Below the pieces are notes generated by a model. The model was not told where the DNA came from and did not search any database. It saw only the letters and a list, made by a program, of their open reading frames with translations. The position numbers were made by a program, and so were the translations under genes. DNA of 45,294 nucleotides from Methanobrevibacter sp. (GTDB lineage Archaea > Methanobacteriota > Methanobacteria > Methanobacteriales > Methanobacteriaceae): positions 1 through 45,294 of the forward strand of contig JAFRFD010000139.1 of NCBI GenBank assembly GCA_017434525.1, read 5' to 3'. Shown here one piece after another: positions 15,949-24,668 of this stretch (the stretch's first letter is position 1; each line of letters starts with the position of its first letter).

Positions 15949-16542
15949 TTAATTTAAAAATTCAATTTTTCCTTGATCTATTTTACTGGTAAACGTATCA
16001 ACTGCCTTACCATCTTTTATAATTTCCACAGTAACGTGATCCGGATTCGGTTTTTTAAATGTAGTATAATAACCAAAACTTATTGGATAATCTGTATCAT
16101 AATAAACATTGGACAGTGTCTCGGTTTCATGACCGATTTCAGTATCATTTACATCAAAATATGTTGTTATAACATTATATCCCTGCAAATTTGAAGGAAC
16201 TTTATTGAAAATTGCATAAGTATATAATGAATAGCTTTTTGGAGATGATGTGCTGCTACTGTATCCATTCACTTCAGTTATGGTCAAATCAACCTCATGC
16301 TGGTTATCGTCGCTTGCCTGATTGTTACCTCCAAGACCCATTGCAACAAATGCACATGCTGCAACAATAATTACAATAGCAATAATGACTATAAATATTT
16401 TACTATCTGAAAATATACCTCCAAGATTACTGGACCGTGATTGTTTTGTATCGCTGTTTTCAAAGAAATCATATCCGCAATTTCCACAGAAATGCGCTTG
16501 ATTTGGCACCTCGTCACCGCATTCTGGACACTTTTTTGACAT
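15949..16542 (-). CDS. Zinc-ribbon membrane protein
   Basis: A 197-residue protein with an N-terminal zinc ribbon, CPECGDEVPNQ...FCGNCGYDF (two CxxC pairs, residues 4-25). A serine-rich linker and one membrane helix (about 48-72, IFIVIIAIVIIVAACAFVAM) follow, then an extracellular beta domain of about 120 residues. The ribbon would lie in the cytoplasm and the domain outside. GGTGG precedes the start. It is the first gene of a two-gene unit with the TelA-like protein. No family for the outer domain is recognised. Confidence 0.75.
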   Translation of the reverse strand: MSKKCPECGDEVPNQAHFCGNCGYDFFENSDTKQSRSSNLGGIFSDSKIFIVIIAIVIIVAACAFVAMGLGGNNQASDDNQHEVDLTITEVNGYSSSTSSPKSYSLYTYAIFNKVPSNLQGYNVITTYFDVNDTEIGHETETLSNVYYDTDYPISFGYYTTFKKPNPDHVTVEIIKDGKAVDTFTSKIDQGKIEFLN

Positions 16543-16640
16543 TTGACCACCATAATAATTATTTGATTTTGAGATTCAATTGATTATTCTTAATATTATT
16601 TTATCATTACCTTTTTTAAGTTTTTGTATATATAATGTTA

Positions 16641-17084
16641 TTAATCGTCAAATTCCTTTTCAAGAAGGATTGTCACCGGGCCGTTATTCAGCAAATCGAC
16701 TTTCATGAATGCCCCAAATATTCCTGTTTGAACTTCCACATATTCGCTGCACTTTTGGGTAAAATAGTCAAACAGCTCTGTGGCCCTATCGGGAGCCATG
16801 GCCCTGTGAAACGATGGCCTGTACTTTTTGACTTTTCCATATAATGTGAATTGGGGAACAAGCAATAGCTTGCCTCCAATGTCAAGGACTGACCTGTTCA
16901 TTTTGCCTTCCTCATCGGGAAATACCCTGAGCTTGGCCACTTTACGTGCAAGATAATCGGCTTCCCTTTCACTATCATTTTCACCAAAGCCGACCAGAAC
17001 CATCAATCCCTCATCGATTTTGCCTGTGATTTCTCCTTCAACTTCCACACTTGCATGTGAAACCCTTTGAACTACCAGCTTCAT
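16641..17084 (-). CDS. dtd: D-aminoacyl-tRNA deacylase, DTD1 type
   Basis: A 147-residue enzyme that hydrolyses D-amino acids from mischarged tRNA. It matches the bacterial/eukaryotic DTD1 fold along its length: MKLVVQRVSHASVEV at the start, PQFTLYG (77-83, the SQFTL motif with Pro for Ser) and NNGPVT (133-138, the cross-subunit GPVT motif with the Gly-cis-Pro pair). Archaea usually carry the unrelated DTD2, so a bacterial origin is likely. It is the last gene after mdh and sstT; its ATG overlaps the sstT stop by four bases. Confidence 0.92.
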   Translation of the reverse strand: MKLVVQRVSHASVEVEGEITGKIDEGLMVLVGFGENDSEREADYLARKVAKLRVFPDEEGKMNRSVLDIGGKLLLVPQFTLYGKVKKYRPSFHRAMAPDRATELFDYFTQKCSEYVEVQTGIFGAFMKVDLLNNGPVTILLEKEFDD

Positions 17085-18322
17085 TTTGCAAATTCTCCCA
17101 AGTAGTTTACAGGTTCTCCACGTTTCATCCTGTCGTGATATTCTGCAGTTGCAGAGAAAAGCGCATCTCCTGCGGAGTTGAGTGCGGTTTCACATGAATC
17201 CTGAATAACGCCAATGATGAATCCGACAGCAACGGCCTGCATGGATACGTCTGCACCTATTCCAAAGAGTGAACATGCCATTGGAATAAGAAGAAGTGAT
17301 CCTCCAGCCACACCTGAAGCACCACATGCACCTAAAGTTGAAATGAGACATAATGCAAGTGTTACAGGCAGTGGAACTGATATTCCCATTGTGTGACATA
17401 CCGCAAGTGTCATGACAGTGATTGTAACGGCCGCCCCTTCCATGTTGATTGTGGAACCTAACGGGATACTGATGGAGAAGAAGTCCCTGTCAAGTCCTAG
17501 ACGTTCACACAATTGCATGTTGACCGGAATGTTTGCAGCTGAACTTCTTGAGAAAAATGCAGTAATACCACTTTCCCTCAAACATGTAAATACCAATGGA
17601 TATGGGTTTCTTCGGGTAGCTACCGCTGAAATTATCGGGTCTGTGACAAATGCTACAAAAGCAATACAACCCACTAAAAGGGCAATGAGCTGGCCGTATT
17701 GTGTAAATATTCCAAGTCCGCTTTCGGAAACGGAGGTGAACACCAATCCCATAATACCTATCGGTGCAAATTGGATTATTCCGCGAACGATTTTGGTGAC
17801 TGCATCTGCACAGTCTGTTAAAACATCCTTTGTGGTATCGCTTGCAACAGACTTAAGGGCGATTCCAAACACGATGGACCAGAACAGTATTCCCAAATAC
17901 TGGCCTTGAGACAGCAGTTCTATAGGATTGAAAAAGATTCCCAAAATCATGTTGGACATGACTTCCCCAAGACCTCCTGGAGCGGTTGCAGTGCTTGCAG
18001 CTGAAAGATGTATTGAAACAGGAAATATGTAACTGCCCAATACAGCAACTACCGCTGATAAAAAAGTACTGAACAAATAGAGAACAATAACTGTTTTGAA
18101 TCTGCCACCAATGCCGCTTCTTGCTTTTGATATGGCTGAAGCCACCAAAACAAATACCAGAACTGGAGCAATAGCCTTAAGAGCACTTACAAATAATTCC
18201 CCTGGAAAGCCAATGACTGTCCATTGAGGAACTAAAACACCCAATATTGCCCCTATAATTAAACCGATTACAATTTTTAATATCAGACTGGATTCTGTCC
18301 ATTTTTTAATAAAATTAACCAT
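17081..18322 (-). CDS. sstT: Sodium/serine-threonine symporter SstT
   Basis: A 413-residue transporter of the DAACS (glutamate/serine symporter) family. Eight membrane helices and two re-entrant loops are expected. The serine-rich segment ITAFFSRSSAANIPVNM and IPLGSTINMEGAAVTITVM mark hairpin 1 and helix 7 sodium-binding region (the latter the NMDGT-like motif). LCLISTLGACGASGVAGGSL and VGFIIGVIQDSCETALNSAGD are helix 8 region. Overall it matches SstT, which takes up serine and threonine with Na+. It sits between mdh and dtd with gaps of 12 and -4 bases. SstT is mostly bacterial, which again points to acquisition. Confidence 0.93.
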   Translation of the reverse strand: MVNFIKKWTESSLILKIVIGLIIGAILGVLVPQWTVIGFPGELFVSALKAIAPVLVFVLVASAISKARSGIGGRFKTVIVLYLFSTFLSAVVAVLGSYIFPVSIHLSAASTATAPGGLGEVMSNMILGIFFNPIELLSQGQYLGILFWSIVFGIALKSVASDTTKDVLTDCADAVTKIVRGIIQFAPIGIMGLVFTSVSESGLGIFTQYGQLIALLVGCIAFVAFVTDPIISAVATRRNPYPLVFTCLRESGITAFFSRSSAANIPVNMQLCERLGLDRDFFSISIPLGSTINMEGAAVTITVMTLAVCHTMGISVPLPVTLALCLISTLGACGASGVAGGSLLLIPMACSLFGIGADVSMQAVAVGFIIGVIQDSCETALNSAGDALFSATAEYHDRMKRGEPVNYLGEFAK

Positions 18323-18334
18323 AAAAAAATCCCC

Positions 18335-19291
18335 TTACTCAAATTCATTTAAGGATTGCAATACTTCATCAGTAGTTTCCTTAACAATACTGGCGGCTTG
18401 CCTAAATTCATTAAGTTCAAAATCATTCATATGAATCGGAACTATCATTGCAACACCTTTTTTGGATAAAACCGCCGGTACACCCAAGGATACATCATAA
18501 ACATCACCTATTTCTCCTTCCAAATAATTGGAAACAGTTAGAATCTTATGTGAATCAGTTATTATTGTTGAAATAAGGTTTGAAATAGCATATGATGGAC
18601 CATATTCTGTAGCTCCTTTTTTGGAAATGATAATGTTTCCGGCATTTTTAAGTCTATTGACGAGACGTGGAACTTCAATATCCACTGCCTTTACGAAATA
18701 TTTTAAAGGAATACCTCCAATAGTAGTTGAACTTAACAACGGCACCATATGATCGCCATGCTCACCGATGACACGAGTATGAACTTCAGAACTGTTGATG
18801 TTGATTTGTCTTGAGAAATATGCCTTAAGCCTCAACGAATCCAAGTGGTTACCAATACCAATGACCCGTTTTTTATCAAATCCTGATGCCTTAAGTGCAA
18901 CAGTTGTCATCACATCCACAGGGTTTGTTGCGATTAAAATGATTGCTTCGGGAGCGTGTTTTGCAATTTCGCGTGCATAATTGTCCACTATCCTAGCATT
19001 GGGAAGTGCCAAATCCCGTCTGTTCATCCCCTCTTCACGAGGTATTCCTGCAGTAATCAATACAATTGCAGAATATTTCAAGTCTTCAAAATCGGAAGTT
19101 GGTGTTAGCAAGCAATCAATGTCTTCTGCAGCCAGTGCGTCATACATGTCAAATGATTCCCCTTTAGCCTTATCAACGCTTTCGGGTCTTGCAAACAACA
19201 CAATTTCGTCAACCGTATCTGCCCTTGCAAGGGTAAATGCAACGTTTTTTCCGATTACTCCAGTTGACCCCATAATACTTACCTTTACCAT
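18335..19291 (-). CDS. mdh: Malate dehydrogenase (LDH-like type)
   Basis: A 318-residue dehydrogenase that interconverts malate and oxaloacetate in the incomplete reductive TCA route of methanogens. The Rossmann loop is GSTGVIGKN. AGIPREEGMNRRDLA carries the substrate arginines (85 and 91/92), GIGNHLDSLRLK the catalytic aspartate region, and VIGEHGDHMVPL the catalytic His178. Arg at the end of strand two (FARPES) suggests NADP(H) could be used, as in some Methanobacteriales enzymes; this is not certain. It reads as the first gene of mdh-sstT-dtd. Its start is near a TATA-like region and lacks a clear ribosome site. Confidence 0.93.
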   Translation of the reverse strand: MVKVSIMGSTGVIGKNVAFTLARADTVDEIVLFARPESVDKAKGESFDMYDALAAEDIDCLLTPTSDFEDLKYSAIVLITAGIPREEGMNRRDLALPNARIVDNYAREIAKHAPEAIILIATNPVDVMTTVALKASGFDKKRVIGIGNHLDSLRLKAYFSRQININSSEVHTRVIGEHGDHMVPLLSSTTIGGIPLKYFVKAVDIEVPRLVNRLKNAGNIIISKKGATEYGPSYAISNLISTIITDSHKILTVSNYLEGEIGDVYDVSLGVPAVLSKKGVAMIVPIHMNDFELNEFRQAASIVKETTDEVLQSLNEFE

Positions 19292-19387
19292 ATTAATTAT
19301 ATTGTGTTTTTAAATAAAAATAACTTCCTAATCAACAATAGTTTTATTAACTTCGAACAAATTAATATATATAGACTAGGTGAAAGA

Positions 19388-20038
19388 ATGACAGAAAATG
19401 AACTGAAGCTAGAAACCAAATGCTATGATGCCAATGAATACGGATACCTTTACGGACTGAATCAAAAAATTCCAGATGAGGAATTTGAAAAGGTGAAACC
19501 ATATTTCAGAAAATTCAAAAGAATGGACTTTGTAGAGGGAAATGTACAGGTAACCGGAAGGCCTGAAGGGTGGAGATGCCTTGAAAAGGACGTATCCAAG
19601 GTAGAGGAAATATTGGGAATTACAAACACCCTAGAAAAAAGGCAAAACAAAATTAAAGAAGCATTCAAGGACCCCATCAAAAAGGCAAACCTCAAGGACA
19701 AGTCATACGAATGGCTAAAAATTTTATTTGAAAGGACAGGAACCAGACCTGAACAGGACCTTTCAAGACTTGCAGTTCATTCCACAAAAATGTATGATCC
19801 ACAGGACAGCTTTAAAAAAGGATTTGAAAATGGGGAAGGAGAACTATTCATCTACACTCCCCATGGAATGTGGTATATCATCAATAACAGTGGTGAATTT
19901 TCAGATTTGAGCCTGAACAATATCAACATACCAAATGGCGGTGCTGTTGGCCACAGACTGATGTATGACGATTTGATAGACAGACTGATTAGAATATACA
20001 CTGAAGAGAATGAATACAGCGGTGAAAAACTATACTAA
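19388..20038 (+). CDS. Conserved-looking protein of unknown function
   Basis: A 216-residue soluble protein with many charged residues. It begins MTENELKLETKCYDANEYGY. AGGTGA ends four bases before the ATG at 19388, which decides the start over the upstream in-frame ATG at 19304. There is no signal peptide or membrane helix. The central part (NTLEKRQNKIKEAFKD, then KSYEWLKILFERTGTRPE) is helical and the end contains ELFIYTPHGMWYIINNSG and HRLMYDDLIDRLIRIY. I recognise no family and no catalytic motif. It stands alone between divergent mdh and the amidohydrolase. Confidence 0.65.
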   Translation: MTENELKLETKCYDANEYGYLYGLNQKIPDEEFEKVKPYFRKFKRMDFVEGNVQVTGRPEGWRCLEKDVSKVEEILGITNTLEKRQNKIKEAFKDPIKKANLKDKSYEWLKILFERTGTRPEQDLSRLAVHSTKMYDPQDSFKKGFENGEGELFIYTPHGMWYIINNSGEFSDLSLNNINIPNGGAVGHRLMYDDLIDRLIRIYTEENEYSGEKLY

Positions 20039-20131
20039 CTTCACCCATCTTTTTTTATTATTTAAAAATTATTAATTGTTTTATATCATAAAAAACTAAT
20101 ATCTACATGATTGAAAAGGTGGCTTAATTAT

Positions 20132-20929
20132 ATGCAAAAAATCATAAATGCGCATTGTCATATTTATCCGGAAAAAATAGCAGAAAGAGCAGTGATGGGA
20201 ATTAGGGATTTCTATGATTTGGACATGTCCCTAAATGGTAAATTAGATGATTTAATAAGAGACGGGAATAAGGTTGGAGTGACACATTATTTGATTCATT
20301 CCGTTGCAACCACACCAAAACAGGTTAAATCAATTAATGAATTTATCGCAGAGTCCGTTAACACCCATCCAGATTTGTTCACCGGCTTTGGAACCCTGCA
20401 TCCTGACAGTGATGACATACAAGGAGATTTTGACCATCTCATTGAACTTGGCCTTAAGGGAGTTAAGCTTCATCCGGATTTCCAGCAGTTTGCAATGGAT
20501 GAAGAACGTGCATTCCAAATCGGTGAAGTCGTAAGTGAAGCCAAGGTGCCAATGCAGGTTCACTGCGGAGACTTCAGATACAATTATTCAAATCCCGAGC
20601 AGATTAAACCATTTTTGGACGAATTTCCTGAGATTCCATTTATTGGAGCTCATTTTGCAGGATGGAGCATGTGGGAAGACGCTACCGAAAAATTGGCTGG
20701 AACTCCTAATTTATATGTGGATTTAAGCTCTAGCCTATATGCACTAACCCCTGAAATCGCACTGGATTTGATACATGCATATGGCTCTGATAAGGTCTTA
20801 TGGGGTTCAGATTATCCTATGTGGGAATGCGACAGTGAAATGGCATATTTCGATAAGATTGACTTAACCAAAAAAGAACGCTCACAAATCCTTTATGAAA
20901 ATGCAGCTAAATTATTAAAAATAGATTAG
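20132..20929 (+). CDS. Amidohydrolase-superfamily metal-dependent hydrolase
   Basis: A 265-residue TIM-barrel hydrolase of the amidohydrolase 2 group (ACMSD-like decarboxylases and hydrolases). The metal site appears as NAHCHIYPE (His8, His10), the strand KGVKLHPDFQQFAMDEE, VHCGDFRYNYSN (His), FIGAHFAGWSMWE (His) and VLWGSDYPMWECD (the catalytic Asp). All the expected metal ligands are present. The ATG at 20132 is preferred; an AGGTGG site nine bases upstream supports it. Substrate is unknown. A hairpin follows the stop. Confidence 0.82.
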   Translation: MQKIINAHCHIYPEKIAERAVMGIRDFYDLDMSLNGKLDDLIRDGNKVGVTHYLIHSVATTPKQVKSINEFIAESVNTHPDLFTGFGTLHPDSDDIQGDFDHLIELGLKGVKLHPDFQQFAMDEERAFQIGEVVSEAKVPMQVHCGDFRYNYSNPEQIKPFLDEFPEIPFIGAHFAGWSMWEDATEKLAGTPNLYVDLSSSLYALTPEIALDLIHAYGSDKVLWGSDYPMWECDSEMAYFDKIDLTKKERSQILYENAAKLLKID

Positions 20930-20931
20930 AT

Positions 20932-20948
20932 TGTGACATTTTGTCACA
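20932..20948. terminator. Inverted repeat between convergent genes
   Basis: TGTGACA (20932-20938) and TGTCACA (20942-20948) form a 7-bp stem with a TTT loop, three bases after the amidohydrolase stop codon. An A-rich run follows on the plus strand. It may end transcription from both sides; the plus side lacks a good T-run. Confidence 0.4.
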
Positions 20949-20959
20949 GTTTAAAAAAA

Positions 20960-21379
20960 TTATTCTTTTGTAAATGCTTCAACGGCAGGTGGTGTCAATA
21001 GACCCTTTGAAATCATGTCTTCAACTTCATCCCAGCTGAACCATCCATAATCGTCATGCTCTTCGCTGATGGTGACTTCATCGCTCTGGCAGGTTACTTT
21101 CATGATTAACTGAATTGATTTGACTTCCTCATTTGTTTTACATGCAGTATAATCCCTTCTAACAACATTTAAAAGTGAATCGACATCTACTTCAAGGCCT
21201 GTTTCTTCGAGATATTCCCTTTTAAGTGCATTGTCAAAGTATTCACATTTCTTAACCTTTCCGCCTGGAATTTCCCATCTTCCGGCATCATGAGCTGATT
21301 TTGATCTAATTTTTAAAAGCAGATACTTTCCATTGAATTCACAGATTCCTCGAACAGCCAAACCCCACATGGTTGCCAT
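20960..21379 (-). CDS. Nudix hydrolase
   Basis: A 139-residue single-domain Nudix protein. The Nudix box runs from Gly40 to Leu62 (GKVKKCEYFDNALK then REYLEETGLEV) and keeps the metal-binding REXXEE. The early GRWEIPGGKV is usual for MutT-like and ADP-ribose pyrophosphatase-like members that hydrolyse nucleoside diphosphate derivatives. The substrate cannot be told from sequence. It stands alone and is convergent with the amidohydrolase. Confidence 0.88.
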   Translation of the reverse strand: MATMWGLAVRGICEFNGKYLLLKIRSKSAHDAGRWEIPGGKVKKCEYFDNALKREYLEETGLEVDVDSLLNVVRRDYTACKTNEEVKSIQLIMKVTCQSDEVTISEEHDDYGWFSWDEVEDMISKGLLTPPAVEAFTKE

Positions 21380-21408
21380 ATTAAAACTTCCTAAAAAAAA
21401 GATAATTA

Positions 21409-21425
21409 AGGGAAATGAATTCCCT
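21409..21425 (-). terminator. Terminator after the NifU-like/GGGtGRT operon
   Basis: AGGGAA (21409-21414) and TTCCCT (21420-21425) form a 6-bp stem with a five-base loop overlapping the stop codon of the GGGtGRT gene. On the minus strand it is followed by a run of eight T within about 20 bases. This fits an intrinsic-type terminator for the leftward operon. Confidence 0.5.
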
Positions 21426-22425
21426 ATTTTTTCATTGCCTTTTCAACGGCCACTGCTACAGCTACGGATGCACCGACCATCGGATTGTTACCCATACCTA
21501 TCAGGCCCATCATTTCTACATGAGCAGGAACTGAAGATGATCCGGCAAATTGGGCATCGGAGTGCATTCTACCTAAAGTATCAGTCATACCATAGGATGC
21601 AGGTCCTGCAGCCATGTTATCCGGGTGCAGGGTTCTTCCTGTTCCTCCGCCTGATGCGACTGAGAAGTATTTTTTGCCTTGAAGTATGCATTCCTTCTTG
21701 TATGTTCCGGCAACCGGATGTTGGAAACGTGTAGGATTGGTTGAATTACCTGTAATGGATACATCAACACCTTCCAAATGCATGATTGCTACTCCTTCAC
21801 GCACATCATCTGCACCGTAGCATCTTACTTTGGCACGTTCACCATCTGAATATGCCTTTTCCTTAATGACTTTTACTTCTCCTGTAAAGTAATCAAATTC
21901 TGTTTCAACATGAGTAAATCCATTTATTCTTGAAATGATTAATGCGGCATCCTTTCCAAGACCATTCAAAATGACTCTCAATGGTTTTTCCCTAACTTCA
22001 TTGGCAGAGTTTGCAATACCGATTGCTCCTTCTGCAGCCGCAAAACTTTCATGTCCTGCAAGAAATGCAAAACATTCACTTTCATCGCTTAAAAGCATAG
22101 ATGCCAAGTTTCCATGACCAAGACCAACTTGTCTGTCATCAGCTACACTTCCAGGAATACAGAATGCCTGAAGTCCTTCACCGATTGCCTTTGCAGCATC
22201 GGATGCCTTGGTGCAACCCTGTTTTATAGCAATTGCTGCTCCAAGGGTATAGGCCCAGCATGCGTTTTCAAAACAGATTGGTTGAACGCCCTTTACTATT
22301 TCATATGGGTCAAATCCCTTGTCAAGACAAATTTGTTTTGCTTCCTCAAGGTCTTTGATTCCATATTTTTCAAGTACCGGAGTGATCTGGTTGATTCTTC
22401 TTTCATAACTTTCAAATAAACTCAT
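21424..22425 (-). CDS. GGGtGRT protein
   Basis: A 333-residue protein named for its conserved SGGGTGRT motif (FSVASGGGTGRTLHPDNMAA), near residue 270. Other conserved parts are ENACWAYTLGAAIAIKQG, GSVADDRQVGLGHGNLASML, CFAFLAGHESFAAAEGA and GMGNNPMVGASVAVAVA. The family is widespread in anaerobes and has no established function. The ATG at 22425 is chosen because AAGGAG lies eight bases upstream inside the preceding gene; a GTG three codons earlier would overlap it. It follows the NifU-like gene by one base, an arrangement repeated in many genomes. Confidence 0.88.
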   Translation of the reverse strand: MSLFESYERRINQITPVLEKYGIKDLEEAKQICLDKGFDPYEIVKGVQPICFENACWAYTLGAAIAIKQGCTKASDAAKAIGEGLQAFCIPGSVADDRQVGLGHGNLASMLLSDESECFAFLAGHESFAAAEGAIGIANSANEVREKPLRVILNGLGKDAALIISRINGFTHVETEFDYFTGEVKVIKEKAYSDGERAKVRCYGADDVREGVAIMHLEGVDVSITGNSTNPTRFQHPVAGTYKKECILQGKKYFSVASGGGTGRTLHPDNMAAGPASYGMTDTLGRMHSDAQFAGSSSVPAHVEMMGLIGMGNNPMVGASVAVAVAVEKAMKK

Positions 22426-22426
22426 T

Positions 22427-23119
22427 CTACTCACTCCTTGGGTCTATTTTTTTAACTGCATCATCGAATCTTCCATATTGTCCTGTTGCCTTTTCAATAG
22501 CTTCCACTGGATCAACGCCGTCTTTGATAAAGTCCAGCATTACTCCCAAGTTGATGTATTTGTATCCGATGATTTCATTGTCTTCATCAAGGCCTATTTC
22601 TGTAATGTATCCTTCAGTGAGTTCCAGATATCTTGGGCCTTTTTCTTTTGTTGAATAGATTGTTCCGATTTGACTTCTGTGGCCTTTTCCAAGGTCTTCA
22701 AGACCAGCGCCTATCTGAAGGCCCCCTTCTGAAAATGCGGATTGGGTTCTTCCGTAAACAATCTGTAAGAATAATTCGCGCATTGCGGTGTTTATGGCAT
22801 CACAGACCAAATCTGTGTTTAAAGCTTCAAGGATTGTTTTTCCAACTAAAATTTCACCAGCCATTGCAGCAGAGTGAGTCATTCCTGAACAGCCTAAAGT
22901 TTCAACCAATGCCTCTTCAATAATACCTTCCTTAACGTTTAGTGTTAATTTGCAGCATCCTTGTTGCGGAGCGCACCAACCTATACCATGAGTAAAGCCG
23001 GAGATATCTCCAATCTGTTTTGCCTTTACCCATTTTCCCTCTTCAGGGATTGGAGCAGGGTCATGATTTGCACCTTTGCGAACAAGACACATGTTTTCAA
23101 TTTCTGTAGAATATATCAT
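22427..23119 (-). CDS. NifU/IscU-like iron-sulfur scaffold-type protein
   Basis: A 230-residue protein of the NifU N-terminal (IscU-like) superfamily, longer than classical IscU. GWCAPQQGCCKLTLNVKEGI and ALVETLGCSGMTHSAAMAGE resemble the U-type scaffold, with cysteines at CAPQQGCC and the GCSGMTHSAA segment where IscU has GCGSAIASS. A third region near GRTQSAFSEGGLQIGAGLED lacks the usual third cysteine. It therefore may bind a metal cluster or have a changed role. A GGAGA site precedes the ATG. It is the first gene of a two-gene operon with the GGGtGRT protein. Confidence 0.8.
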   Translation of the reverse strand: MIYSTEIENMCLVRKGANHDPAPIPEEGKWVKAKQIGDISGFTHGIGWCAPQQGCCKLTLNVKEGIIEEALVETLGCSGMTHSAAMAGEILVGKTILEALNTDLVCDAINTAMRELFLQIVYGRTQSAFSEGGLQIGAGLEDLGKGHRSQIGTIYSTKEKGPRYLELTEGYITEIGLDEDNEIIGYKYINLGVMLDFIKDGVDPVEAIEKATGQYGRFDDAVKKIDPRSE

Positions 23120-23280
23120 CGTTTTTCTCCAAAATTTGTATGTTAAAATATATCTGTTTTTTTATTAATACTATTTTTGGAAATGTCTTGAAAATGTCAG
23201 GAAGAAAATATCAAAAATATATTACATAAGGCAAATATTAAGTATAATGAAAATTATAAAGATTTTTTAGGTGAATAGTT

Positions 23281-23577
23281 ATGGATTTCATACTTGTTTT
23301 AGCAAAAATCGAACCTAAAGAAGGTTGCCAAGATAGTATCATTGAAGTTTCAACAGAGTTGATTGATGAATCATTACTTGAAGAAGGCAATATCGATTAT
23401 CAATTATTGAAACCTATAGATGGTGACACTTTAACATTTGTTGAAAAATGGGAATCTTTAGATGCCCTAAAAAGGCATATGGCTTCTCCTCACTTTTTAA
23501 ACTTCTCTGAAGATACTGAGGAATTTGTTAAAAATATGGATATTCAAGTTATAGGTGCCGATGAGCTCAACCTATAA
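23281..23577 (+). CDS. Antibiotic biosynthesis monooxygenase-like (ABM) protein
   Basis: A 98-residue protein of the dimeric alpha-beta-barrel ABM fold. FILVLAKIEPKEGCQDSIIE at the start, NIDYQLLKPIDGDTLTFVEKW and SLDALKRHMASPHFLNF are the family's typical strand and helix pattern (E-x-W then HxxSxH-like). Such small enzymes oxidise quinols or degrade electrophiles, and many have unknown substrates. AGGTGA precedes the ATG. It is a single-gene unit, divergent from the NifU-like operon with about 160 bases of AT-rich DNA between. Confidence 0.8.
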   Translation: MDFILVLAKIEPKEGCQDSIIEVSTELIDESLLEEGNIDYQLLKPIDGDTLTFVEKWESLDALKRHMASPHFLNFSEDTEEFVKNMDIQVIGADELNL

Positions 23578-23748
23578 TACTATTTTTTATTTTTTGATAT
23601 GAATAACACCTTTTAAAATAATATTTTTTAGTTTGTTCTTTTAATATTTAATAGAATTAGTAATTTAAAAAGATGTTTTTTTGATTAACTATTCAAATAA
23701 TTAATCAATGCTTTTAGGATTTTGATGAGAATTTTTCTTTGAAAAATA

Positions 23749-23988
23749 TCAATTGACAGTGATGCAATCGTTCGGACAGATTGCCATGCAAACCTTACAT
23801 CTTTTGCAAACTTGAGCGTCACGAACGGTCGATACCTCATCAACTATAATCAAGACATTGTTTGGGCAAGCTATTGAACATTTCTCACAGCCTCCGCAGT
23901 CCTCTGTGTTAATGTCAATATGGCATTCTTCAACAACTTCTTCCTTTTTTTCTTTCTTGCCTCTTTTAAAAAGTGAACCTAGACCCAT
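23749..23988 (-). CDS. 2[4Fe-4S] ferredoxin
   Basis: A 79-residue small electron carrier with two full cluster-binding motifs: Cys31, 34, 37, 41 (CGGCEKCSIACP) and Cys61, 64, 67, 71 (CKRCKVCMAICP). A basic and acidic N-terminal extension of about 20 residues (LFKRGKKEKKEEVVEE) precedes them. Likely carries low-potential electrons. The Isf-like flavoprotein lies upstream on the same strand with a gap of 59 bases, so the two could be partners in one transcript. Confidence 0.92.
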   Translation of the reverse strand: MGLGSLFKRGKKEKKEEVVEECHIDINTEDCGGCEKCSIACPNNVLIIVDEVSTVRDAQVCKRCKVCMAICPNDCITVN

Positions 23989-24047
23989 ACTTCTAAGTTT
24001 ATAAAAAATAGTAATTAAAATTATCTAAAAAAAAGTAGGGATTAGGT

Positions 24048-24590
24048 TTAGAATTTCAAACCTAACTCATAAGCCTCTTTCAATTTGTCCTCTTGCTCTT
24101 CGGCCACGATACCTGCAGGACCTGCTGAACCAGCATCTACATGGCCTATAACTTCATATCCCATGAATGTGAATGGTGAGAATTTAGTAAGTTCAATGTA
24201 GTCTGCATAGGTTCCTTCTGGCTGATTTTCGGTAAAGATCAATGCAGCCTTACCGGATAGGCTTTTATCAGGGTTTTGACCAATTGCATAGAACCTGTCA
24301 ATAATCAGTTTTCCTTGAGCTGACATTTGACCGTAGTAAATCGGGGTTGCAAATATTACTCCATCAGCGGCTACAAGTTCATCGATGATTTTGTTTCCAT
24401 CATCCGCCCTTACGCATTCAGGGTTTTCGGCACAGTACATGCATGCCTTACATGGTGCGATTTCACAGCCTTCCAAAAAGTATTTCACTACTTCTCCGCC
24501 GTTCTCTTCTATTCCTTTTATCATTTCATCCATCAAAACGTCACAGTTTCCGCCTTTTCTAGGGCTTGCTTGAAGTGCTATAATTTTCAT
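24048..24590 (-). CDS. Isf-like iron-sulfur flavoprotein
   Basis: A 180-residue flavodoxin-fold protein. KIIALQASPRKGGNCDVLMD is the FMN phosphate loop and VIFATPIYYGQMSAQGKLIIDR the second flavin loop. The cysteines 47, 50, 53 and 59 (CKACMYCAENPEC, CX2CX2CX5C) match the compact [4Fe-4S] motif of archaeal iron-sulfur flavoprotein (Isf). In methanogens Isf takes electrons from ferredoxin and can reduce O2 and peroxide, or quinones. The ferredoxin gene lies just downstream, which fits. GGAGAG precedes the ATG. Confidence 0.83.
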   Translation of the reverse strand: MKIIALQASPRKGGNCDVLMDEMIKGIEENGGEVVKYFLEGCEIAPCKACMYCAENPECVRADDGNKIIDELVAADGVIFATPIYYGQMSAQGKLIIDRFYAIGQNPDKSLSGKAALIFTENQPEGTYADYIELTKFSPFTFMGYEVIGHVDAGSAGPAGIVAEEQEDKLKEAYELGLKF

Positions 24591-24668
24591 TTAAACTACT
24601 CTCCATTGTTTAACTATGTTATATTATTTTTGATTAATTATTTAAATCTATTCGACAAAAATAGATAT

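Noticed and set aside
17412..17909. 165-codon plus-strand frame opposite sstT
   Set aside because: It is antisense to a firmly identified transporter and shows no family features.
24327..24668. In-frame N-terminal extension of the Cas4-like nuclease
   Set aside because: It runs through the divergent Isf gene and is rich in residues unlike the nuclease family; the family start is at 24669.
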